From positions 1 through 64,000 of the forward strand of contig SGYL01000006.1 of the NCBI GenBank assembly GCA_004213885.1: 64,000 bases of DNA, read 5' to 3'. Below are positions 37,372 through 47,829 of this stretch, piece after piece. The translations under genes and the position numbers were made by a program. The notes beneath the pieces were generated by a model that saw nothing but the letters and a program-made list of their open reading frames with translations, was not told where the DNA came from and made no database searches. This DNA comes from Alphaproteobacteria bacterium. GTDB taxonomy: Bacteria; Pseudomonadota; Alphaproteobacteria; Puniceispirillales; Marisalimonadaceae. Numbering within the stretch: position 1 is the first letter of the stretch; every line of letters starts with the position of its first letter.

Positions 37372-39102
37372 ATGGAGCAAATTTTGACTGAATTATCAAC
37401 TGAAGAAAAACCAAAATCTAAAACAGAAACATTTTCTGACTTATTTGAAAAAAGTTTTGAAAAAATTAAAAATCTTGAAGGATCTGTTGTTGAGGGAACA
37501 GTTATCTCTGTCGAAAAAGAAGCTATTATCGTTGATATTGGTCTAAAATCAGAAGGTAGAATTTTAAAAAGAGAATTTGGTAATGAGGAAAAGACAGAAT
37601 CAATTAAAATTGGTGACATTGTTGAAGTGTATATTGAAAGATTAGAGGATTCAAATGGAAATACTATTCTTAGCAGAGAAAAAGCTAGAAGAGAAGAAGC
37701 TTGGGTAGAATTAGAAAAATTTCATAAAGAAGAGAAGATTGTAACTGGTGTAATTCTTGGAAGGGTTAAGGGTGGATTTACAGTAGATATAGACGGAGCA
37801 ACAGCATTTCTACCTGGGAGTCAGGTTGACATAAAACCAATTAAAGATTTCTATTCAATTATGAATATCCCCCAAAATTTTCAAATTCTTAAAATGGATA
37901 AAAAAAGAGGTAATATTGTTATATCAAGAAGAGCTGTTTTAGAAGAAAATAGAGCTGAAGCAAGATCTGAGATAGTTTCAAACATTCAAGAAGGTCAAAC
38001 TTTAGATGGAATTGTAAAAAATATTACAGATTATGGTGCATTTGTTGATCTTGGAGGTGTTGACGGTTTGTTACATGTAACTGATATTTCTTGGAGAAGA
38101 ATTAATCACCCTTCAGAAGCTTTAAAGCTGGGTGATAATGTTAAAGTTAAAGTAATTAAATTTAATGATGAAACAAAACGTATCTCACTTGGTATTAAAC
38201 AGTTAAATGAAGATCCTTGGCAAAATATTCATGAGAGGTTTCCTATAGGATCAAAAATATCGGGTGTAGTTACAAATATTACAGATTATGGCTCTTTTGT
38301 TGAACTAGAAGACGGGATTGAGGGTTTAGTTCACGTTTCAGAGATGAGCTGGACCAAAAAAAATGTTCATCCAAATCATTTGTTATCATCATCAGAAAAA
38401 ATTGAAGTTATGGTTCTTGAGATTGAAGAAGAAAAACGAAGAATTTCTTTAGGAATTAAACAATGTGTAGAAAATCCTTGGGAAGTCTTTAATAAAGAAT
38501 TCAAAATAAACCAGGAGATTGAGGGTGAAATAAAAAATGTTACAGATTTTGGAATTTTTGTTGGCCTTAAAGGTGAAATTGATGGACTAGTTCATTTATC
38601 TGATATTAGTTGGGATGGCAATGGAGATGAACTCATTAAGAGCTTTAAACAAGGAACCATCTTAAAAACTAAAATTTTAGATATAAATGTAGAAAATGAA
38701 AAAGTCTCACTAGGTATCAAACAACTATCAGAAGATAAATTTTCATCTGAACTAGAAAATATTAAACTTGGTGACACTGTAACATGTTTAATCAATAAAA
38801 TATCTGATAATAATATTGAGGTGTCTATTGGTGATAATATAAAAGGTAATATAAAAAAATCTGACCTTTCTCGTGACAGAAAAGACCAAAAAACTGATAG
38901 ATTTGGAGTTGGGGATAAAGTTGATGCTACAGTTATTAAAATTGATAAAAAACAAAGATCAGTTAACGTGTCAATAAAAGCAAGAGAAATTGAAGAAGAA
39001 AAACAAGCAATGGCAGAGTTTGGTTCATCAGATAGCGGAGCTAGCTTAGGCGATATCTTAGGTGCCGCATTGGAAAAGAAAAATCAAAATGAAAATAAAT
39101 AA
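37372..39102 (+). CDS. rpsA: 30S ribosomal protein S1
   Basis: A 576-residue mRNA-binding protein that helps unfold messenger at the 30S subunit. Six S1 OB-fold domains are visible: two N-terminal ribosome-binding ones (GSVVEGTVISVEKEAI and GVILGRVKGGFTVDI) and four RNA-binding ones with the VDGLLHVTDISW, IEGLVHVSEMSW, IDGLVHLSDISW and final weaker repeats. The C-terminal tail is glycine- and glutamate-rich. It follows cmk by 60 bases and is followed by ihfB after seven. Confidence 0.97.
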   Translation: MEQILTELSTEEKPKSKTETFSDLFEKSFEKIKNLEGSVVEGTVISVEKEAIIVDIGLKSEGRILKREFGNEEKTESIKIGDIVEVYIERLEDSNGNTILSREKARREEAWVELEKFHKEEKIVTGVILGRVKGGFTVDIDGATAFLPGSQVDIKPIKDFYSIMNIPQNFQILKMDKKRGNIVISRRAVLEENRAEARSEIVSNIQEGQTLDGIVKNITDYGAFVDLGGVDGLLHVTDISWRRINHPSEALKLGDNVKVKVIKFNDETKRISLGIKQLNEDPWQNIHERFPIGSKISGVVTNITDYGSFVELEDGIEGLVHVSEMSWTKKNVHPNHLLSSSEKIEVMVLEIEEEKRRISLGIKQCVENPWEVFNKEFKINQEIEGEIKNVTDFGIFVGLKGEIDGLVHLSDISWDGNGDELIKSFKQGTILKTKILDINVENEKVSLGIKQLSEDKFSSELENIKLGDTVTCLINKISDNNIEVSIGDNIKGNIKKSDLSRDRKDQKTDRFGVGDKVDATVIKIDKKQRSVNVSIKAREIEEEKQAMAEFGSSDSGASLGDILGAALEKKNQNENK

Positions 39103-39109
39103 GGTTTAA

Positions 39110-39388
39110 ATGACTAAATCAGAACTAATTTTGAAAATTACTAGTAAAAACTCTTATTTGTACCATAAAGATGTTTACAAAATTATTGATACTTTGTTCA
39201 ATTGTGTTACTCAAGCATTAAAAAATGGCGATAGAGTTGAATTAAGAGGTTTTGGAACTTTTACAACAAAGCTACGAAATGCTAGAATAGGAAGAAATCC
39301 TAAAACAGGCGACCCGGTAGCTATACCCCAAAAAAAAATGCCTTTTTTTAAAATGGGAAAATCAATGAAAGAAAGAATAAATAGCTAA
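39110..39388 (+). CDS. ihfB: Integration host factor beta subunit
   Basis: A 92-residue HU/IHF DNA-bending protein. It has the helical dimer arm region (MTKSELILKITSKNSY), the beta-arm motif RIGRNPKTGDPVAIPQKKMP with the intercalating proline, and FFKMGKSMKERI at the end. The position directly after rpsA identifies it as the beta subunit. It acts with an alpha subunit that is not in this window. Confidence 0.92.
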   Translation: MTKSELILKITSKNSYLYHKDVYKIIDTLFNCVTQALKNGDRVELRGFGTFTTKLRNARIGRNPKTGDPVAIPQKKMPFFKMGKSMKERINS

Positions 39389-39408
39389 TTACTGTTTATT
39401 TCAAATAA

Positions 39409-40044
39409 ATGAAAGTCAAAATTAAAATATGTGGAGTTTTAGATCATCATATTATGTCTACAATATCTGATCTGAATGTAGATTATGTAGGATTAGTTTT
39501 TTTCGAAAAATCGCCAAGAAATATATCAATAGAAAAAGCTAAATCAATAGTGAAGTATTTAAATAATTCAACAAAAATTGTTGCTTTAACAGTAAATGCA
39601 ACTGATCAATTTTTAAGAAATGTAGTTACTAATTTGTCACCAGATTATATACAACTTCATGGCAAAGAATCTCCTTATAGGTGTTGTGAGATAAAGAGAA
39701 AGTTTAAAACAAAAATAATAAAAGCTATTAGTGCAAAATCCTCTAAAAATTTAAATTTTCAAATAAATAAATATAAATTTGTAACTGACACAATTATTAT
39801 TGATTCTCCGAAAGATCATTTGCCGGGAGGTAATGGAAAAACATTCAATTGGAAAATATTAAAAAAAGGAAAAAAAAATATAAACTGGCTATTGGCAGGT
39901 GGAATAAATTTAAGTAACGTAACAAAAGCTATAAAAATAACAAAAACAAAAGGATTAGACATTTCTTCAGGAGTTGAAATATCAAAAGGAATAAAATCAT
40001 CCCAGTTAATTAAATCTTTTGTAAAAAAATGTAGGAACATCTAA
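39409..40044 (+). CDS. trpF: Phosphoribosylanthranilate isomerase
   Basis: Third step of tryptophan synthesis, a TIM-barrel isomerase of 211 residues. IKICGV contains the catalytic cysteine, YVGLVFFEKSPRNIS is the second strand motif, DYIQLHGKES the third, and LDISSGVE holds the catalytic aspartate and the phosphate-binding glycines. It starts the trpF-trpB-trpA-accD-folC run with gaps of 3 bases or less between the first three, so it is one operon. Confidence 0.95.
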   Translation: MKVKIKICGVLDHHIMSTISDLNVDYVGLVFFEKSPRNISIEKAKSIVKYLNNSTKIVALTVNATDQFLRNVVTNLSPDYIQLHGKESPYRCCEIKRKFKTKIIKAISAKSSKNLNFQINKYKFVTDTIIIDSPKDHLPGGNGKTFNWKILKKGKKNINWLLAGGINLSNVTKAIKITKTKGLDISSGVEISKGIKSSQLIKSFVKKCRNI

Positions 40045-40047
40045 ATT

Positions 40048-41262
40048 ATGATTAATATAAATACAAATAGTCTAAAAAATTTACCAGACCTTAATGGAAG
40101 ATTTGGTGAGTTTGGTGGAAGATTTGTAGCCGAAACCCTAATGCCATTAATATTAGATGTTGAAGAAACATATGAAAAAGCAATAAAAGACAAATCATTT
40201 TTGTCAGAACTTGATTTACTTAGAAGAGATTATATTGGAAGACCCAGTCCCTTGTACTTCGCAAAAAGACTTACAGAATACTTTAAAGGTGCAAAAATTT
40301 ATTTTAAAAGAGACGAATTAAATCATACCGGTGCGCATAAAATAAATAATGTAATTGGTCAAATTTTATTGGCTAAAAAAATGGGGAAAAATAAAATTAT
40401 TGCTGAAACTGGAGCAGGTCAACATGGTGTTGCTACTGCAACAGCTTGTGCTTTGTTTGGTTATGAATGCGAAGTTTTCATGGGGGCTTCTGATATTGAA
40501 AGACAGAAACCTAATGTACAAAGAATGCATCTCTTAGGTGCAAAAATACATTCTGTTACAAGTGGTAAAGGAACCTTAAAAGATGCTATGAATGATGCAT
40601 TAAGGTATTGGGTATCAAATGCAAACACACACTTTTATATTATTGGTACAGTTGCAGGACCCCATCCTTATCCCAAAATGGTAAGAGATTTTCAGTCTAT
40701 AATCGGAGAAGAAACGAAAGAGCAAATATTAGAAAAAGAAGGTAAATTACCTAATGCACTAATAGCCTGTATAGGTGGTGGATCAAATGCTATAGGTTTA
40801 TTTCATCCTTTTTTAGATAATATAGATGTTGAATTATTTGGTGTTGAAGCAGCTGGAAAAGGATTAAATTCTGGAGAACATGCATCTTCAATAAACAAAG
40901 GTAAAGTAGGTATTTTGCATGGAAATAAAACTTATTTACTACAGGATAAATTTGGACAAATTGAAGATGCTCATTCAATTTCAGCTGGGTTAGACTACCC
41001 TGGCATTGGTCCAGAGCATTCATGGCTAAATGATATTGGAAGGGTAAAATATTTAACAGCTACTGACAAAGATAGTTTAAGAGCTTTTCAGCTTTGTTCT
41101 AAATTAGAGGGAATAATTCCTGCTCTTGAGCCCTCTCATGCTTTACATGTAACAGGTGTTCTCGCAAAGAAGAGAAAAGGACAAGTACTTGTTATGAATA
41201 TGTGTGGTAGAGGTGACAAGGATCTACCAACAATCATGCCTATTTTAGATAAAAAGATTTAA
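40048..41262 (+). CDS. trpB: Tryptophan synthase beta subunit
   Basis: A 404-residue PLP enzyme joining indole and serine to tryptophan. The lysine that binds PLP is in [13 protein letters not shown], the phosphate-binding loop is [10 protein letters not shown], and [12 protein letters not shown] is the active-site motif. The COMM domain region [19 protein letters not shown] is intact. Works as alpha2-beta2 with TrpA, which begins one base overlapping its stop. Confidence 0.97.
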   Translation: MININTNSLKNLPDLNGRFGEFGGRFVAETLMPLILDVEETYEKAIKDKSFLSELDLLRRDYIGRPSPLYFAKRLTEYFKGAKIYFKRDELNHTGAHKINNVIGQILLAKKMGKNKIIAETGAGQHGVATATACALFGYECEVFMGASDIERQKPNVQRMHLLGAKIHSVTSGKGTLKDAMNDALRYWVSNANTHFYIIGTVAGPHPYPKMVRDFQSIIGEETKEQILEKEGKLPNALIACIGGGSNAIGLFHPFLDNIDVELFGVEAAGKGLNSGEHASSINKGKVGILHGNKTYLLQDKFGQIEDAHSISAGLDYPGIGPEHSWLNDIGRVKYLTATDKDSLRAFQLCSKLEGIIPALEPSHALHVTGVLAKKRKGQVLVMNMCGRGDKDLPTIMPILDKKI

Positions 41263-42047
41263 TGATAAGAGTTAAAAATAAATTTAAAGAGTTAAAACAA
41301 AAAAAACAAAAAGCTTTTGGTGTCTTTTTAACAGCAGGTTATCCATCTCTAGAATATTCAAAAGATATTTTTAAAAAAATTCTAGATGCTGAAGTCGATT
41401 TTATTGAAATTGGTTTGCCGTTCTCAGATCCAATGGCTGATGGACCTCTGATTCAACATTCAAGCCAAATTGCTATAGAACAAGATACATCAGTCGAAGA
41501 GTGCTTTAAGCTTGTAAAAGAAATTAGAAAAATAAATAATGACATTCCAATTATTTTGATGGGGTATTACAATCCAATTCATTATTACGGTAACTTAAAA
41601 TTTATAAAAAAAGCAGTTTTATCTGGAATTGATGGGTTAATTATAGTGGACTTGCCAATGGAAGAAGATGAAGAATTTTATAATTTGTCTTATAAAAATA
41701 ATCTACCCTTAATTAGATTAGTTACACCAACAACTGATGAAGAAAGATTAAAAAAAATACTTAAAAATGCATACGGTTTTGTTTATTATGTTTCTGTAAC
41801 AGGTATAACTGGAACAAAAAGTGCATCAGTAAATGATGTTAAAGATAAGATTAAAGTTATAAAAAAAATTACAAATTTACCAGTTATTGCAGGATTTGGA
41901 ATTAAAAATTCTGTGGATGCAAAAAAAATGAGTTCAATATCAGATGGGATTGTAATTGGATCGTCTTTAGTTAATAAAATTGAAGAAGTGTATAAGAAAA
42001 AAAATGGATTAAACGAAATTTTTAATTTTTTAAAAAGTTTTAAATAG
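41262..42047 (+). CDS. trpA: Tryptophan synthase alpha subunit
   Basis: A 261-residue TIM barrel that releases indole from indole-glycerol phosphate. The catalytic glutamate is in DFIEIGLPFSDPMADGPLIQ, with the catalytic aspartate in the same stretch, and the phosphate-binding loop is GFGIKN with the later IVIGSSLV. The ATG overlaps the trpB stop by one base, supporting translation coupling. Confidence 0.97.
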   Translation: MIRVKNKFKELKQKKQKAFGVFLTAGYPSLEYSKDIFKKILDAEVDFIEIGLPFSDPMADGPLIQHSSQIAIEQDTSVEECFKLVKEIRKINNDIPIILMGYYNPIHYYGNLKFIKKAVLSGIDGLIIVDLPMEEDEEFYNLSYKNNLPLIRLVTPTTDEERLKKILKNAYGFVYYVSVTGITGTKSASVNDVKDKIKVIKKITNLPVIAGFGIKNSVDAKKMSSISDGIVIGSSLVNKIEEVYKKKNGLNEIFNFLKSFK

Positions 42048-42066
42048 CAATTTTTGAGGTGTTAAT

Positions 42067-42912
42067 TTGAATTGGATAACAGATAAAGTCTTACCAAAAT
42101 TTAAAGCATTAGTCAAAAAAGAAAATTCTGAAGAAGTTCTCTGGATTAAATGTAAGTCGTGTGAGCAAATGATTTTTCATAAAGAACATGATGGCAATTT
42201 AAACGTATGTAAATCTTGTGGTTATCACGATTTCATGAAAATTGAAAATAGAACAAAACTACTATTAGATGAAGAAACAATTGAAAATATACAAGTTAAT
42301 AAAATTGAAGATGACCCTTTAGATTTTAAAGATTTAAAAAAATATTCAGATAGACTAAAAATTGCCAGAAATAAAACAAATTCATATGATGCTATCTCTA
42401 TTAAATATGGTTTAATTAACAATAAGCCTTGCGTTTTACTTTTGTTTGACTTCTCATTTATGGGTGGTTCTATGGGTAGATCAGTAGGTGATGCAATAAT
42501 CAAAGCTGTAGATACTGCAATTGAAAAAAATTGTGCTTTATTAATCATACCCTCCTCAGGTGGTGCTAGAATGCAAGAAGGCATACTGTCCCTAATGCAA
42601 ATGCCAAGATCTGTAGTTGCAATTCAAAAGTTAAAAGACAAATGTCTACCGTATATCGTTCTATTATCAAATCCTACAACTGGAGGTGTTACTGCAAGTT
42701 TTGCTATGCTGGGTGATATTCATTTGGCAGAACCTGGAGCAGTTATAGGTTTTGCAGGTAGAAGAGTAATTGAAGAAACAGTAAAAGAAAAGTTGCCAGA
42801 CAATTTTCAAAAATCAGAATACCTTCTAGAACATGGAATGATAGATAGAGTTATTGAAAGAAAAAATCAGAAAAATGAAATTACACAAATTTTAGACTTT
42901 TTTCAAAAGTAA
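42067..42912 (+). CDS. accD: Acetyl-CoA carboxylase carboxyltransferase beta subunit
   Basis: Transfers the carboxyl group from biotin to acetyl-CoA in fatty acid synthesis. A four-cysteine zinc ribbon is near the N terminus (IKCKSCEQMIF and NVCKSCGYHDF), followed by the crotonase-fold core with PSSGGARMQEGILSLMQM and NPTTGGVTASFAMLGD. Start is TTG at 42067, with GAGG seven bases upstream; no ATG fits. At 281 residues it is normal. It partners AccA, absent here. Confidence 0.95.
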   Translation: MNWITDKVLPKFKALVKKENSEEVLWIKCKSCEQMIFHKEHDGNLNVCKSCGYHDFMKIENRTKLLLDEETIENIQVNKIEDDPLDFKDLKKYSDRLKIARNKTNSYDAISIKYGLINNKPCVLLLFDFSFMGGSMGRSVGDAIIKAVDTAIEKNCALLIIPSSGGARMQEGILSLMQMPRSVVAIQKLKDKCLPYIVLLSNPTTGGVTASFAMLGDIHLAEPGAVIGFAGRRVIEETVKEKLPDNFQKSEYLLEHGMIDRVIERKNQKNEITQILDFFQK

Positions 42913-42918
42913 TTAACT

Positions 42919-44160
42919 TTGATAAAAAATCAAAATAAAATTGATAATTTATTATTTAATATTACTAAATTATACCCAAAATACATTGATTTAAATTTGT
43001 TAAGACTTGAGAATCTTCTTCAAAAATTAGATAATCCTCAAAATAAACTTCCACCGGTTATCCATATAGCTGGAACAAATGGGAAAGGCTCAACATTAAT
43101 TTTTATTAAAAATATAATAGAAGAGTATGGACTTAAAGTTCATTGTTATACATCACCTCACTTAATTCGTTTTAATGAAAGAATTGTTTTATCAAATAAA
43201 CAAATTCAAGATGATGATCTTTTTGAGACATTAAATGAGGTAATTAAAGTTAATAATAATCAAGAAATTACATTTTTTGAGCTAACAACTGCTGTAGCCC
43301 TGCTTAATTTTTCACGAACAAAAGCCGATTTTTGTTTAATTGAAACTGGATTAGGTGGAAGATTAGACGCAACAAATACTATCAAAAAGAAAATATTAAA
43401 CATTATTACTTCAATAGGCTTAGACCATGAGGAATTTTTGTCTCCTTATTTGAAAAATATAGTTAAAGAAAAATGTGGCATATTAAGTAAAGACATACCA
43501 GTTATAATTTCCTCACAAAATACTAATTACAAAAGTCATTTATTAAGAAAAAAAATTAAAGATATTAACTGTAAAATTTTAAAACTTAAGCCTATTCCCA
43601 AAAACAGCTATCTTGGACTAGTTGGAAATCACCAAAAAATTAATGCTAAAACTGCTGTTACAGCGGTAAAATATGCCCTAAAAGACATAACAAATGACGT
43701 AATACAAAAAGGTTTAAAAAAAGCGAGCTGGCCAGGTAGAATTCAAAAATTAACTATTAAAAAAAACTTAATAACAAAATCTAATGAAATTTTAATTGAT
43801 GGTGCTCATAATATTGAAGGAGCAAAAATAATTAACTCACATTTAAATAAATTAAATTTAGGTAAATGGAATTTTATATTTGGAATGATGAATAACAAAA
43901 ACCCTCGAGAATTCATAAAAATAATAGAAGAACATATTGAGAAAATTATTTTTATACCAATAAAAAACCAAAAAAACTCGTATCAGCCTGAGGAGCTAAA
44001 AATTATTTTTAAAGAAAAAAAATTTAATTCTTTAGTAAAAAGAGATTTGAAATCTGCTCTTGATTCCATTAGTTCAAATAACCCTTTGTTTATTACAGGT
44101 TCTCTTTATTTAATGGGAGAAGTTTTAAAATTATTTTCTGTTAAAGAACTAGATTTTTAA
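42919..44160 (+). CDS. folC: Folylpolyglutamate/dihydrofolate synthase
   Basis: A 413-residue Mur ligase-like enzyme that adds glutamates to dihydropteroate or folate. The P-loop is AGTNGKGSTLIFIK, YTSPHLIRFNERI follows, and ETGLGGRLDATN carries the magnesium-binding glutamate. C-terminal ILIDGAHNIEGAKI is the ligase domain motif. It starts TTG with no strong ribosome site, six bases after accD. It converges on trxA with one base between the stops. Confidence 0.93.
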   Translation: MIKNQNKIDNLLFNITKLYPKYIDLNLLRLENLLQKLDNPQNKLPPVIHIAGTNGKGSTLIFIKNIIEEYGLKVHCYTSPHLIRFNERIVLSNKQIQDDDLFETLNEVIKVNNNQEITFFELTTAVALLNFSRTKADFCLIETGLGGRLDATNTIKKKILNIITSIGLDHEEFLSPYLKNIVKEKCGILSKDIPVIISSQNTNYKSHLLRKKIKDINCKILKLKPIPKNSYLGLVGNHQKINAKTAVTAVKYALKDITNDVIQKGLKKASWPGRIQKLTIKKNLITKSNEILIDGAHNIEGAKIINSHLNKLNLGKWNFIFGMMNNKNPREFIKIIEEHIEKIIFIPIKNQKNSYQPEELKIIFKEKKFNSLVKRDLKSALDSISSNNPLFITGSLYLMGEVLKLFSVKELDF

Positions 44161-44161
44161 T

Positions 44162-44482
44162 TTAAATACTTTCCTTAATCCATTCTTCTAATTGTGATTT
44201 TGGAACTTGTCCCATCATCTCAGCTTCTAGTTTACCATTTTTAAATATCATTAAAGCTGGTATAGACCTAATATTAAACTCTTGAGCAGTATTAGGATTT
44301 TCATCTATATTAATTTTTGCAACTGTTATATTGTCACTCATCTCATTTGAAATTTCATCTAAGGCGGGTGCAATTGCTTTACAAGGCCCACACCATTCAG
44401 CCCAAAAATCAACTAAGACAGGTTTTGATGAATCAAGCACATCATTTTTAAAATTTTTATCTGTTGTATTTAAAACTGGCAT
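44162..44482 (-). CDS. trxA: Thioredoxin
   Basis: A 106-residue thioredoxin with the active site EWCGPCKAI, the cis-proline region [12 protein letters not shown], and the buried aspartate in [10 protein letters not shown]. It reduces cytosolic disulfides and serves reductases such as ribonucleotide reductase. Typical in length; it is in the usual place beside folC. Confidence 0.97.
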   Translation of the reverse strand: MPVLNTTDKNFKNDVLDSSKPVLVDFWAEWCGPCKAIAPALDEISNEMSDNITVAKINIDENPNTAQEFNIRSIPALMIFKNGKLEAEMMGQVPKSQLEEWIKESI

Positions 44483-44491
44483 TTTTTTCTC

Positions 44492-45919
44492 CTATAAAAA
44501 TTTAGTAGCGGAATAAACTTTTTCCATTTTTTGGATATATATATTTATTTCTTCAACAAAATTTAACCTTTCACTATTTTTTTCTATACTATACTTATTT
44601 CTTAAATCATCAATCTGTTTATAAGCTTTAGGAATTGTAAACCAAGGGACATCTTCTAGAGTCATTATCTGTTCACCTATTTGTTTATGAAATTTATTGA
44701 AGACTTCCGTAGGTAGGTTTTCAGGGGCCTCTTCATAAATAATTTTTTTTGCAAAATATTCATATCTTTTGTCTTCAAATCTCTCAGATATTATATATTT
44801 ATCTTTCCAACTTGATAAATGAAATTCTTCCATAAGATTTTTGTCTTTATTGGATGGAAATCCACCAAAATACAAGCTTTCTTCTGCCAAAATATCATTT
44901 TGTGGTTTAATGTTTTGCTTATCATGATACTCTTCATCTAAAATTAACTTAATTCTTTCTATGAACTCTTTATTAGATCTTATTTGAGCTGATCTATTCT
45001 CAAACAAATGTTTTTCAGTTTTACTAATATTATTAATTTCAAAGAAATAATTATTATTAAAAATAGATGGATGTTTATTATGACCAAGTGTTTTCAAAAA
45101 CTTTGGCTTTTCCTTCATCCTTTTCTTTAAATCTTGATAAGATAGAGATAAAATTGGTTCTGGATCAATTGATAAATCATAACATTGTGGGTAATTATAA
45201 TTTGGATGATTACAAATACTTGTAACTAAAGATGTTTTTAATTTACCAAAAGAAAATTCATTTAATGAAAAATTTTCATTAAGATTGATAAAATTATCTA
45301 CATCTTTTTTGCTACAAGTTAATAAAATTTGTTTCCATATATCATAATCATTTTTTTTTACAATCTTTGCTAAATCAATTGTAGCTAATACATCACCCAT
45401 TGCATCATGAGCTTTATGATTAATTTGATTTTCTTTGGCTAAATCTTCCAATTTAAAACTTGAGTTACCCTTAGAATTAATAGTTGTTTTAAGATAAGTA
45501 TTATCATAATTATGAAACGATCTTATAACATTAAGAATATCACCCCTTTTATTTCCTTCTAATTGTGTTATGTAGGCATTAAATAATGTTTTAAAAAAAG
45601 TTTTTCTTATAATCTCTTCATCAAAATTTATTGAATTATAACCAAAAAATATAGCAGGAGACCAATTTTCAATTTTTCTTTTAATATCTTTTGTTAAATC
45701 ATAATGTGATGAATTTGTTTTTTCTAAATTATTTATACTTGTATTATTTACTATTAATGCCTCTGGTTCTGGAACAAGTCCAGTTTTCAATCTACATCTT
45801 GTTTCAAATCTATCTAGTTCATTAAATTGTTCATCAATGCAAACTGCACCAAATTGAATAATTTGTGACCAATCTTTATTTTTACCAGTTGTTTCTAAAT
45901 CATAAAAAACATATTTCAT
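44492..45919 (-). CDS. sbcB: Exodeoxyribonuclease I
   Basis: A 475-residue single-strand 3'-5' DNA exonuclease of the DEDDh family. Motif I is YVFYDLETTGKNKDWSQIIQ, motif II the FGYNSINFDEEIIRKTFF stretch, and motif III HKAHDAMGDVLATIDLAK, with all metal ligands present. The C-terminal SH3-like and helical domains fit ExoI, including YFGGFPSNKDKNL. It lies between trxA and tsaE, where many alphaproteobacteria instead carry addAB, so recombination repair may be arranged differently here. Confidence 0.9.
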   Translation of the reverse strand: MKYVFYDLETTGKNKDWSQIIQFGAVCIDEQFNELDRFETRCRLKTGLVPEPEALIVNNTSINNLEKTNSSHYDLTKDIKRKIENWSPAIFFGYNSINFDEEIIRKTFFKTLFNAYITQLEGNKRGDILNVIRSFHNYDNTYLKTTINSKGNSSFKLEDLAKENQINHKAHDAMGDVLATIDLAKIVKKNDYDIWKQILLTCSKKDVDNFINLNENFSLNEFSFGKLKTSLVTSICNHPNYNYPQCYDLSIDPEPILSLSYQDLKKRMKEKPKFLKTLGHNKHPSIFNNNYFFEINNISKTEKHLFENRSAQIRSNKEFIERIKLILDEEYHDKQNIKPQNDILAEESLYFGGFPSNKDKNLMEEFHLSSWKDKYIISERFEDKRYEYFAKKIIYEEAPENLPTEVFNKFHKQIGEQIMTLEDVPWFTIPKAYKQIDDLRNKYSIEKNSERLNFVEEINIYIQKMEKVYSATKFL

Positions 45920-45933
45920 TTACAAGTAACTCA

Positions 45934-46380
45934 TTATTTTTCTATCATCGTAAAGTTTTTTGGTAAATTGATAATAACATCTCTTTCATAATTTGTTTTA
46001 CCAAAATTAATTTTAAAAATAATTGGGTCTTTAATTATTTTTTCTAAAAAATTTGGCCACTCTACAAGTAAAATTTTTTTGTTTAAATTATCTAAAATTC
46101 CTAACTCTAAAACTTCATCATAAGAATTTAATCTATACAAATCACAATGCAATATATCTACATCATCATTATATTTATATGTGTTAACTATATTATATGT
46201 AGGACTAGACACAAACTCTTCAGATGTAAAAGATTTAATGATTTGTTGTGAAAAGTATGTTTTCCCAACACCCAAATCACCAAAAAGAAAAATACAGTGA
46301 CCAGCTTTTATATAATTTACAAAGTCTTTTAAAAATAAGTTAACAGCTGACTTAGATTGAAAGTTTTTCTTTAAATCCAT
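45934..46380 (-). CDS. tsaE: tRNA threonylcarbamoyladenosine biosynthesis ATPase TsaE
   Basis: A 148-residue P-loop ATPase needed, with TsaB, TsaD and TsaC, to make the t6A modification of tRNAs reading ANN codons. The Walker A motif is FGDLGVGKTYFSQQII, and HCDLYRLNSYDEVLELGI and ILLVEWPN are the family motifs. It begins one base overlapping the ahcY stop. TsaE is essential in most bacteria. Confidence 0.93.
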   Translation of the reverse strand: MDLKKNFQSKSAVNLFLKDFVNYIKAGHCIFLFGDLGVGKTYFSQQIIKSFTSEEFVSSPTYNIVNTYKYNDDVDILHCDLYRLNSYDEVLELGILDNLNKKILLVEWPNFLEKIIKDPIIFKINFGKTNYERDVIINLPKNFTMIEK

Positions 46381-47771
46381 TAATATCTATAATTATCAGA
46401 TTTAAAAGGTCCCGCTTTGGAAACTCCTATATAACTAGCTTGATCTTCTGATAATTCTGTTAATTTAGCGCCTACTTTTTCAAGATGAAGTCGTGCTACT
46501 TTTTCATCTAAATGTCTTGGTAAAGTATATACTTTGTTTTGATAATTATCATGTTTTTGCCATAACTCAATTTGTGCTAAAACTTGATTTGTAAAAGAAG
46601 CACTCATAACAAAACTTGGATGACCTGTTGCACAACCTAGATTCACTAACCTTCCTTTGGCTAAAACAATCAATTTTTTACCATCATTAAACTCAACTTC
46701 ATCAACTTGAGGTTTAATTTCATTCCATTTCATATTTTGCAAAGACTCAACTTGAATTTCTGAGTCAAAGTGTCCAATATTACATACAATTGATCTATCT
46801 TTCATATTTCTCATATGATCCAAAGTGATTACATCTTTATTACCAGTAGCAGTAACAAATATATCTCCTCTTTTAGATGCTTCTTCCATAGTACAAACTT
46901 CATATCCTTCCATTGCAGCTTGTAACGCGCAGATAGGATCAATCTCAGTTACTATAACTCTTGCACCACCTTGCTTTAGAGATGCTGCAGAACCTTTTCC
47001 TACATCACCAAAACCTGCTACCACAGCAACTTTCCCAGACAACATTACATCTGTAGCTCTTCTTATTCCATCTACTAAGGATTCTCTACATCCATATAGA
47101 TTATCAAATTTAGACTTAGTGACTGAGTCATTTACGTTAAAAGCTGGGAAAGGTAATTGCCCTTTTTCTGCCATTTGATATAATCTTAAAACACCAGTCG
47201 TAGTTTCCTCAGACACGCCTTTAATCGAATTTTTAACCTTAGTAAACCACCCTGGAGTAGATTTAAATCTTGTCATCAACTGTTTTTTTAAGGCCTCCTC
47301 TTCTTCATTACTAGGAGAACTCAAAACATCTTTGCCATTTTCTAATTCAGCTCCCAAAATTATATATAAGGTAGCATCGCCTCCATCATCTAAAATCATA
47401 TTTGGGAATTCATTATTGCCCCAATCAAAAATTTTATCAACATATTGCCAATATTCAGTTAATGTTTCACCTTTCTTAGCAAATACAGGAATATTTTTAG
47501 ATGCAATTGCAGCAGCTGCATGATCTTGAGTTGAAAAAATATTACAACTTGCCCATCTCAGTGAAGCTCCTAATTTTTCAAGAGTTTCTATTAGAACAGC
47601 AGTTTGAATTGTCATATGAAGACAACCAGCAATTTTAGCTCCATTAAGAGGTTTACTTTTGCCATATAGTTCGCGGCATGCCATTAAACCAGGCATTTCA
47701 CTCTCAGCTATAGCAATTTCTTTTGATCCCCAATCAGATAATGATATATCGTTAATTTCAAAATTATTCAT
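46380..47771 (-). CDS. ahcY: S-adenosylhomocysteine hydrolase (adenosylhomocysteinase)
   Basis: Splits S-adenosylhomocysteine into homocysteine and adenosine, keeping methylation cycles running. The NAD-binding motif is [13 protein letters not shown], substrate-binding is in [14 protein letters not shown] and the conserved [13 protein letters not shown], with the C-terminal KSDNYRY that closes the NAD site. At 463 residues it is the standard tetrameric form. It follows the chvG sensor kinase by 58 bases; the HPrK and PTS genes often between them in alphaproteobacteria are missing. Confidence 0.97.
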   Translation of the reverse strand: MNNFEINDISLSDWGSKEIAIAESEMPGLMACRELYGKSKPLNGAKIAGCLHMTIQTAVLIETLEKLGASLRWASCNIFSTQDHAAAAIASKNIPVFAKKGETLTEYWQYVDKIFDWGNNEFPNMILDDGGDATLYIILGAELENGKDVLSSPSNEEEEALKKQLMTRFKSTPGWFTKVKNSIKGVSEETTTGVLRLYQMAEKGQLPFPAFNVNDSVTKSKFDNLYGCRESLVDGIRRATDVMLSGKVAVVAGFGDVGKGSAASLKQGGARVIVTEIDPICALQAAMEGYEVCTMEEASKRGDIFVTATGNKDVITLDHMRNMKDRSIVCNIGHFDSEIQVESLQNMKWNEIKPQVDEVEFNDGKKLIVLAKGRLVNLGCATGHPSFVMSASFTNQVLAQIELWQKHDNYQNKVYTLPRHLDEKVARLHLEKVGAKLTELSEDQASYIGVSKAGPFKSDNYRY

Positions 47772-47829
47772 AATTACTTCTTTTTAGAGATCTGATAGTT
47801 TTTGTCAATATTTATAACTTTAAAAAAAA

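Noticed and set aside
40355-40537. Open frame overlapping trpB in another frame
   Set aside because: trpB is intact and conserved through this stretch; the frame has no start signal or conserved motif.
47781-47808. Possible promoter or SAM/SAH riboswitch before ahcY
   Set aside because: TTGACA exists but the -10 is poor, and the 58-base gap is too short and unstructured for a known SAH or SAM-V riboswitch.
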